Shown here one piece after another: positions 57,716 through 64,000 of a DNA stretch of 64,000 bases. How positions within the stretch are numbered: position 1 is the stretch's first letter; each line of letters opens with the position of its first letter. The translations under genes and the position numbers were made by a program. Under the pieces are notes generated by a model, which worked only from the letters and a program-made list of their open reading frames with translations, ran no database searches and had not been told where the DNA came from. The DNA is from Liquidambar formosana. Taxonomy: Eukaryota; Streptophyta; Magnoliopsida; Saxifragales; Altingiaceae. The DNA lies in assembly GCA_039720395.1 (NCBI GenBank), contig CM077820.1, positions 9,213,338-9,277,337 on the forward strand, written 5' to 3'.

Positions 57716-59450
57716 TATATGGCTACACATGGCTAGTTTAGTTCCCTAACCAATGGTTGGCCATGACCCCATTAGTCCCAGACCATACATGGTTCACAGC
57801 CTACTTGAACTGATGCCTCGTGATATGGCTACACACGGCGCAGTTCCTTTAGTGAACCATTTAACATAAAAAATTAGTTCAAAGTTGATTGATGGAATCA
57901 ACCTGCACCAATTCATTAGTGGTTTGCCTTGGCTGCTTGTATAGGGAAATTGCCACAAAAACCAAGTTCGATGAAAATTTAGACATTTGGGTTTTGTGCG
58001 AGAAAGGGCAGTTACCATGGCTTTGGCCTCTCCCTGCAAGGCAGAAGCTGCGAAAACAGAACACCCATGCATATTCTGTACGGGTAAGAGATTTTGAGAC
58101 AATGTAATGATACAATGGTTTTATTTTTCTTACTCAGAAAGCAGAAATTAAGTTGAAAACAGACTGTTTTCAGAAAACGGTTTTGGGCAACATGGTTTTA
58201 AACATATTTTCTGTTTTTTTTTTTGCTAACAATTATCAGAATACATGGCTGAACAGGCCTGCTGGACTTTATTTTTTTAATTTTTTTTCAACTATTGAAA
58301 ACTGCCCTGAAAACTTTTCCCAGCCAAGATGGTAATTAGTCATCCAATCCTTGTTTTGAAACTAGAAATTGATTCCTGAAGCATGGATAACGGATTAATG
58401 ATCAGAAATTGATTCTTGAAGCATGGATGTATTCCAGAAAGCACTATAGTTACTAATAATGTCTCGGTATAATTTCATTGTAAAAACAGAAGTAGTACAA
58501 AAAAGAATACAAAGATACAAAAATACAACTCAAAACAACCATTGTCTTCAATTGCACTCCAACGTCTGGAGTTTCTTTGCAGGCAAGTCAAATGTCAAGG
58601 TGCAATTCATTTCAGCAGATTTCCTCTTCTTCATCACAAACATCAGTTCCACTTTCCCACTAATCTTGGCCTGGCTGTTCACCTTCAATATCCCATTATT
58701 GATATCGCTGGCAAGACCTTCTGTGCTCGTCAACCCACTAGAATTCAGGTCCACCGTTACATCAATTTTTTTGGTCGAACGAAACCCAGCCTTACTCTTA
58801 GGAATAATGACCTGGCTTATTGTCATGCCTCCATATGTGAATACAGCCGTGGTGTTGTCGAATTTGTAGGGCCCAAAATTGGTGTTCTTTATGGTAGCTT
58901 GGGCAACGAACCTCGTGCTAAACGAAGGCGAAGACGTGTTGGTGGTGGTGAGACTTTCCACAGTGATCTTGCCCAGCCTGAATTTAGGAGTTCTATACTT
59001 CATCACAGTAACAGCAAAGATGGCGATGATTATAGATTGAAACACAGCAAAGGCAACAACATATAAAGCGATTTTGATCCTTTTCTTGCGGCGCAACTCC
59101 TTGGATTGCAAAGCTGCCGATTCTTCGTCACTCCTGGGCCGTTCGGGTGCTAGAGCATTATTCTGGTTCTTCTCAGCCATTTTCTTTTCTTACAAAAAGA
59201 GTGAACGAACAGAAAATTTTTCTCTTTCTTTTTCTTCTGTGAGATGAATTGAGGAAGTGAAAGAGTTGGTTGTGGTGATGGGAGGAGTATGGTCTGTTAT
59301 ATATACAGGGTCTATATGGAGAATATTATATGGTCGTCAATGGGGAGTTGCCAGGAAGGAGAGACCGTCCTGGGCCTCCTGGCAATTTTGAAAGGGGCAA
59401 AACGTGTCTTGGGTTGGAATCTTCAACTTCTAGATAGAGTTTTATACAAG
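57716..59450. repeat. Duplication unit 5
   Basis: It starts at the repeated flank (GTTCCCTAACCAATGGTTGG, 57739), then the GAAATTGCCACAAAAACCAA block (57947), the LEA_2 3' flank, LEA_2 copy 5 and its promoter. It is more diverged from units 1-4 than they are from each other, and its upstream block is not recognisable. Confidence 0.75.
58548..59180 (-). CDS. LEA_2 membrane protein, copy 5 (diverged)
   Basis: An intact 210-residue protein, the most different copy: a shorter N-terminus (MAEKNQNNALAPERPRSDEE), SLTTTNTSSPSF in place of TLTSTPTPSPSF, TISQVIIPKSKAGF, TEGLASDINNGILKV, and the end LPAKKLQTLECN. The single membrane span (VVAFAVFQSIIIAIFAVTV) and the KNTNFGPYKFDNTT block are unchanged. 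Its promoter keeps a TATA-like string (about 59298-59308) but has ACGTGT where the other copies have ACGCGT. This suggests an older duplicate with possibly altered regulation. Confidence 0.9.
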   Translation of the reverse strand: MAEKNQNNALAPERPRSDEESAALQSKELRRKKRIKIALYVVAFAVFQSIIIAIFAVTVMKYRTPKFRLGKITVESLTTTNTSSPSFSTRFVAQATIKNTNFGPYKFDNTTAVFTYGGMTISQVIIPKSKAGFRSTKKIDVTVDLNSSGLTSTEGLASDINNGILKVNSQAKISGKVELMFVMKKRKSAEMNCTLTFDLPAKKLQTLECN

Positions 59451-60308
59451 TCGTTTAGCTTTTTTTGTAATATAATAAAGGAGGTATACGATTAATATAG
59501 GACAAACAAAAGGTTCGGTTCAACACGTTCAAAGGGCGATATTGCCAAAGACAGGTCAGAAAGGGAGGGTTTAAGATGAGGGTTGACTTTCCATTTGAGA
59601 GTATTGTCCCGGAGAAAGATTTGTACTCCCGCGGTATCCGCAGCAAAGATAGGTCATATTTCTTATTCACCAGAGAAAGATTTATACTCCCACAGTTCCC
59701 GCAGCAAAGATAGGCCATCTTTGTTATTCTGTATTTTTTGGTGTCAAAATATTTATCTATTTTGAAAAATCAAATCATAATTTTTTTCAAATTTCACTTA
59801 TTATCTTTTGTTACTTTATTAATTATTTTCAACGCAAAACCTAATAAAAAATAAAGATGATACTTTTGAAAAGATAAAGTTTAATATGAAGTGAATAACA
59901 AATCAATGAAATGGTGTTTTTTAATTAAAATGCGTATTTTATCAAACATAGTGTATTTTTATGAAACGGAAGAAATATATATCTTTGATTCGATTGACGT
60001 GTATACCACTAGCTCGTGATACCACGTGTGAATTAAAAGGTTATTATATGATGATCTCTTTCATGGGTATATTGAAAATGTTATGTTTCGTATTTATTTT
60101 TTTATTCGAGAGAGTATACCTACAAAATACGAACATTTCTCTAAGAATCCCACGATGGTGTCGGGTACGACATCAATACCTTTTCGAACACAATATGCCT
60201 TCCTTCGCCCTTTTCTTTTCCTTTTTCTTCATCTTTTTCCCCTTTGTCCCATCTTCTCTCTATGAATTAATAGATTGAAAGTGTACTGCAAAAATGCCCG
60301 AAATGCCC
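59451..60308. other. Spacer with a 60-bp tandem repeat
   Basis: Two diverged direct copies of GAGAAAGATTTGTACTCCC...GCAGCAAAGATAGG stand at 59611-59669 and 59671-59729. The rest is AT-rich with no gene. Confidence 0.6.
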
Positions 60309-60385
60309 TCATACAAAATGCGTTGCTCTAAAACCATCATTGGTTTTAGATATTGCTTTCACATCATTCCGCTTTTGAACTCGGC
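60309..60385 (-). pseudogene. PPR C-terminus relic
   Basis: On the minus strand this reads VQKRNDVKAISKTND, then GFRATHFV and a stop, matching the last residues of the PPR protein at 63526 (VQKWNDLNAMSKAED, SFRSTHFV, stop). Similarity stops upstream of this block. It is followed by the same flanking strings (GATAAATCTGCTTATCCTT) that follow other duplication units, so the PPR 3' end has also been copied inside this locus. Confidence 0.75.
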
Positions 60386-60859
60386 CCTGCTCCTATGATC
60401 AAACACATTCCAAGTTTTCTCTTTCTCATTCTCGTCTTCTCATCAACAAAACGGAGAACAACTCAGACTTCTCCAAACAAGTGAACTGCAAAGTAAAAGC
60501 AGAGATGGTCCAGCTGATCTGTTTGCCCCTTTGCTGAACATGAAATGTATATGAAAACTTCATATCTATGATAAATCTGCTTATCCTTGCTGCAATGGGT
60601 CTAATTAATCTGTTTGCCCTTTATTGAACATGAAATATATTTGAGAACTTCATATCCATTGCCCTCTGTAACCTGAAATTTTGGGTTGGAACAATTGATC
60701 AATCAGCCACTCAAATCACAAACGCACACATATGCACTAATACCTGCAGAGACAATAACAGGGATATTCTACATCATGCTATGGGAAGAAGACATCTATT
60801 AGCCAAGCCCTACAGTTGAGAGAGAGACGAGAGAGTCGAGTATTACCTTATGATGGCCA

Positions 60860-61053
60860 AGGGCGGAGCCAGGAATTGAAATTCACCTGAGCTAGGATAA
60901 TGCCAGGGCTAAAACCTTAGGTTAAGGCAAAATTTTCCCTGGGCTAAAAAGGGTAAAATCCACTTCTAATACATATGAAGAAAAAAAAAAAAATTTGGCG
61001 TGGCTTACCTCGGCTAAAGCCCAGGCTAGCCCTTAAGGTGGCCCTGTCCCTGA
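60860..61053. mobile_element. MITE-like insert (GGGCGGAGCCAGG type)
   Basis: The left end AAGGGCGGAGCCAGGAATT faces the right end GGTGGCCCTGTCCCTG; the matching segment at 62140 lacks it. It is non-coding with an internal A run. Confidence 0.45.
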
Positions 61054-61169
61054 TGACGGCGACGGTGGCCTTCGGCGGAGGGCGACCCTAATCGTGGGAG
61101 AGAGAGGGGCTGATGGTGAGAAAGGTACTAAACAATATTTTACGTTTGTTTTTTTTTTTTAATTTTACA

Positions 61170-61216
<47 letters not shown>

Positions 61217-61219
<3 letters not shown>

Positions 61220-61370
61220 AGATGATGATCAGGTAAGCACGTGTTAATATAACTTATATTAACACCAGCATTGAGAGTCATACCTCGTGTATTAGTGGGA
61301 TATGAGGTATATTGGACCAATGCAATGGGTACAATGCATGGTGTTGATATAACTTATACATTTATTGTCT
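61217..61370. mobile_element. Palindromic MITE-like repeat, family Y
   Basis: GATGATGATCAGGTAAGCACG on the left, with TAATATAACTTATATTAACA and inner CATACCTCGTG/GTACAATGCATGG arms. An AT microsatellite (61176-61210) precedes it. Confidence 0.6.
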
Positions 61371-61502
61371 TAAAAGCGGTGTTATTATAATAACACCGCT
61401 TTTAGAGAGGGTTTTTTCTTTCTTTTTTTTCTACATATTTTCTCTCATGAAGATTGCTGCTCAGGCATAATAATTTTGCCACTGAATTTTCTTACTGTTT
61501 AA

Positions 61503-61552
61503 GCCCTAATGATGGGAGGATTCAAATGAAAGTTATAGGCATGGGCATATTC
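61503..61552 (+). pseudogene. Dehydrogenase exon 2 relic, copy A
   Basis: GCCCTAATGATG and GAGGATTCAAATGAAAGTTATAGGCAT correspond to the start of exon 2 of the gene at 40035 (GCCCCCATGATGTTAGAG, then AAAGCTGTAGG). The acceptor AG before it is changed to AA, and similarity is lost before the GICGSD codons. Confidence 0.6.
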
Positions 61553-62461
61553 CCGTGGGGGCATGTGCCCTTACCCCTACTTCTTTTAATTTTTAAATTT
61601 TTTTTAATATACACGAAACGTTGAAAATGCCTTATTTTTTAATAGAAATAGTATCAATGGTTGCTTAAGTTTTTGAAAGCTATTGTCCGTTCAAATGGGT
61701 TGCTATATGGAAGGATTGAAATTTTGGGTTAGAGCAATTGATCGATCAACCACTCAAATCAACACATATGCACTAATATTTTTTTTAATGGTAAAAATCA
61801 TAAAAATCAAAAGTTAAAACAACTTATTCGCAATTTTTGAGACAATATTTTTCACTATTCTACTTCCAAATGTTTTTCAAATGTCTTTTAACTTCAATTG
61901 TGAGGGTACTAGTGTCAATTTGGATTTCACCAAATGAGAAATAGAGAATGAGCTTTCAGCTCATAAAGGATTGGTAGAATAGATTAGCCGCTAACTCTAT
62001 ATTAAAAGTTTCTTCATAAGGATCTCATACTTGCGAAAACAATAATAAGGATATCTTACATCATGTTATGTGAAGAAGATGTCAATTTAGAAAGCCCTAG
62101 ATTGAAAAGGAGACAAAGAGATGAGTATTATCCAATGAAGGCAATGGCCAAAGGCGAAGGACAGCAATGGCAAACTTCAGCAGAAGGGAGAGGACACAAG
62201 ACGGAGGGCGTGGGAGAGAGAGGGGTTGATGCTAAGAGGTGTACTAAACAAACTTGCACGGTTTTATTTTCTGTAAAAAAAATTTATATTGAAAGCGCTA
62301 TCAGTAATGCTGCTTTCTCTTATATTCAAAACGCTTTTACTAACAGCGCTTTCAGACAGTTTTTTATTTTTTTATTTATGTGGGGGAGGGGTCTTCTACA
62401 TATTTCTCTAATGACAATTGCTGCTCAGTCATACTTTCCTATGAATTTTCTTACTGTCTAG

Positions 62462-62640
62462 GCCCTCATGATGTCAGAGTTCGAATAAAAGCTGTAGGCA
62501 TATACGCAACTGATGTTCATCAGTTGCAGCCTTGGAGGTGATCAAATAATTCTCGTGGTCACACCTTACTTGTATTAATAGGTGCGCATATGCATGTGTA
62601 AATTTTCCACTATTTTCTAATGTCCTGCTTTTATTTTTCT
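62462..62640 (+). pseudogene. Dehydrogenase exon 2 and intron 2 relic, copy B
   Basis: After an intact acceptor (TACTGTCTAG), 62462-62529 reads in frame as PHDVRVRIKAVGIYATDVHQLQ, against [22 protein letters not shown] in the gene at 40035. The catalytic cysteine is Tyr. The following bases to about 62640 still match intron 2 (CATGTGTAAAT, CTAATGTCCTGCTTT). A LINE fragment follows, and no exon 3 is found. Confidence 0.85.
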
Positions 62641-63014
62641 TTTTGATTGAAAGACAACTTTCTATTAAAAAGAAGCACAATATCAGATGGGTTGTTGATG
62701 AAGTTTTGTCCCAAATACAATCTGGGACGTCCTCCATCCATACAATATAGTCCTCCATATTAATAGCATAATGGGCTAACTCATGAGCAATCACATTTCC
62801 ATCTCTCTTAACATGAAGAAAAGGAAATTGATTGGAAGAGGCCACACTCTGCCCGAATATCTCCAATGATCATCCCAAATTCAGATCTGTCCTCAGAATC
62901 ACCCGCAGGACTTCTAATGACATCGATGTTGTCACCTTCCAAATAATATTCCGTAATCCCAACTCCCCTGTAAATTGTGCTGCAAACAGCATGGGAAAAC
63001 ATCAACCGCTTCAA
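62640..63014 (-). pseudogene. LINE fragment with RNase H domain, frameshifted
   Basis: The minus strand encodes part of a plant LINE-type RNase H (RVT_3): GITEYYLEGDNIDVI, then SEFGMIIGDIRAE, then HVKRDGNVIAHELAHYAI and VWMEDVPDCIW. The two parts are in different frames, joined around 62808-62866. The 3' end (TAATAGAAAGTTGTCTTTC, then A-rich) lies at 62640, next to the dehydrogenase intron 2 relic. The element is 5'-truncated and inactive. Confidence 0.8.
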
Positions 63015-63039
63015 ACAGATTATTTACTATTTTTCTGAA

Positions 63040-63400
63040 CTTCAGATCCATGATAAATCTGCTTATCCTTACAGCAATGTGTTTATCCTCCCATTTCCCC
63101 TCAACATTTTCTGAACTCATACCATATATTCCTTCTAAATTTCCATACCAGAGCTAGTTCCAAACCCCTTACAATGGCCATGACCCATGAGTTCCAGAGC
63201 ATACATAATTTTCGATGTGGATCTGCTTGCAAAAGACACTACAACATGCCTATACTTAGTCCTTGTGATATCACCGCATCACCGCACATTCCAAAGTTTG
63301 ATGATTGAACCATTAGCATCAATAGCAAGTTTAAATCTGATTGATGGAATCAACCAGCACTGATGTATTGAAGGGGAAATTAATGGTCGATCATCTTGTC
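63040..63400. repeat. Fragment of the duplication unit flank
   Basis: It contains CAGATCCATGATAAATCTGC, CAGAGCTAGTTCCAAACCCC, GATCTGCTTGCAAAAGA and TTGATGGAATCAAC, the flank order seen after the dehydrogenase stop in units 1-3. It ends shortly before the PPR gene, with no LEA_2 gene following. Confidence 0.65.
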
Positions 63401-63525
63401 GCCGATACCAGATAGATCAATATCATGATGTGGTTCATACCAATTAGATCATTTCTATTCATCTTTTAACTATTTGTTCAATAGTTACCTCCAAAACAGA
63501 AATCATCTATCTACTGTAAATTTCC

Positions 63526-64000
63526 TTATACAAAATGTGTTGATCTAAAACTATCCTCAGCTTTAGACATTGCATTCAAATCATTCCACTTCTGAACTTG
63601 GAAAATACATTGTTCTTGAGAATTTGACGTTATATCATTTAATTCAACAGAACTACGTCCAGATGGCTTCTGCACATCCTTATCCTTCATCAATTCTCTC
63701 ATTTTTGTAGCATCATCCCATCTATCTGCCCCAGCATATGTATTAGACAAGAGAACATAATTCCCACTGTTGGAAGGATCCAATTCAAGAAGCTTCTTCG
63801 TGGCAATTTCAGCTAGTACCAGATTTCCGTGAACCTTAGAAGCACTCAATAGTATCCTCCATACAACAACATCTGGAACTACTGGCATTTTCTTTATGAA
63901 CTCATGTGCCCTGTCTATATTGCCAGAGCGGCTCAGGAGATCAACTATACACCCATAATGTTTCAATTCTGGCTTTAATCCATGATCTCTTTCCATGCTT
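63526..64000 (-). CDS. E-type PPR protein, C-terminal part (runs off the window)
   Basis: This is the 3' end of a plant pentatricopeptide-repeat gene of the PLS class, an organelle RNA-binding protein family often used in RNA editing. Visible residues include GLKPELKHYGCIVDLLSRSG, then PVVPDVVVWRILLSASKVHG (the last PPR and the E motif), LELDPSNSGNYVLLSNTYAG and RWDDATKMRELMKDKDVQK. They end in a short tail, THFV, with no DYW triplet. The frame is open to the window edge; ATG at 63996 is probably internal. The protein is therefore an E-type member, or an unusual one whose tail has replaced E+/DYW. Confidence 0.88.
   Translation of the reverse strand, partial: SMERDHGLKPELKHYGCIVDLLSRSGNIDRAHEFIKKMPVVPDVVVWRILLSASKVHGNLVLAEIATKKLLELDPSNSGNYVLLSNTYAGADRWDDATKMRELMKDKDVQKPSGRSSVELNDITSNSQEQCIFQVQKWNDLNAMSKAEDSFRSTHFV

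Larger units (their letters stand above)
60670..61560 (+). repeat. Duplicated segment ending in a dehydrogenase exon 2 relic, copy A
   Basis: Blocks here recur at 61710-62545: GAAATTTTGGGTTGGAACAA with 61715-61735, ATATGCACTAATA with 61766, GGATATTCTACATCATG with 62050, GGGAGAGAGAGGGGCTGATG with 62210, and GCTGCTCAGGCATA with 62421. Copy A is interrupted by a MITE-like insert (60860-61053) and a family Y element (61217-61370). Confidence 0.6.

Overview
This window is nuclear DNA from a flowering plant, most likely a eudicot and probably a woody perennial. The genes have GT-AG introns, the intergenic DNA is AT-rich, and the families are plant ones: a CDPK/SnRK-superfamily kinase without EF hands, a nuclear YCF20-like plastid protein, a CCCH/WD40 (ZFWD) protein, sorbitol/L-idonate dehydrogenases, LEA_2 membrane proteins and an E-type PPR protein. 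The spacers are packed with plant SINEs, LINE tails, MITEs, TRIM and copia LTRs and microsatellites. Species cannot be named from the sequence alone.

Layout. 1-7100 is gene-free and holds an old local duplication of non-coding DNA. 7179-11075 (minus) is a PEPKR1-like protein kinase with a two-exon leader carrying upstream ORFs. 13360-16719 (plus) is a YCF20-like gene. 19274-31442 (plus) is a nine-exon ZFWD gene whose two large introns hold most of its length. 33489-37646 (minus) is an intact six-exon sorbitol dehydrogenase, and 39424-41948 (plus) is its head-to-head paralogue, closer to the L-idonate dehydrogenase type and carrying a one-base frame break. From about 41.7 kb to 59.5 kb a unit made of the 3' end of that dehydrogenase plus a divergent LEA_2 gene is repeated five times: four LEA_2 genes are intact (43132, 46189, 52524, 58548) and one is broken (49168). 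From 60.3 to 63.4 kb are scraps of the same history: a PPR C-terminus remnant, two dehydrogenase exon-2 remnants and a LINE RNase H fragment. An E-type PPR gene enters from the right edge (minus).

How the genes relate. The single-copy genes on the left look unrelated in function. The right half is one evolving locus: polyol/idonate dehydrogenase and LEA_2 genes were duplicated together, the dehydrogenase part then decayed to exon scraps, and the LEA_2 part was largely kept with its proximal promoter (TATA box and, in four of five copies, an ACGCGT element).

Caution on sequence quality. Every coding frame break I found outside transposon fragments (kinase start, YCF20-like transit peptide, dehydrogenase exon 4, two in the third LEA_2 copy) is a net +1 base, and the exactly placeable ones double or extend a short run of one base. 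This looks as much like uncorrected assembly error as pseudogenisation. No wholly new biological system is evident; the most unusual items are the mixed duplication array, a three-LTR TRIM with target-site duplication, and a 221-bp inverted LTR-like element with target-site duplication.
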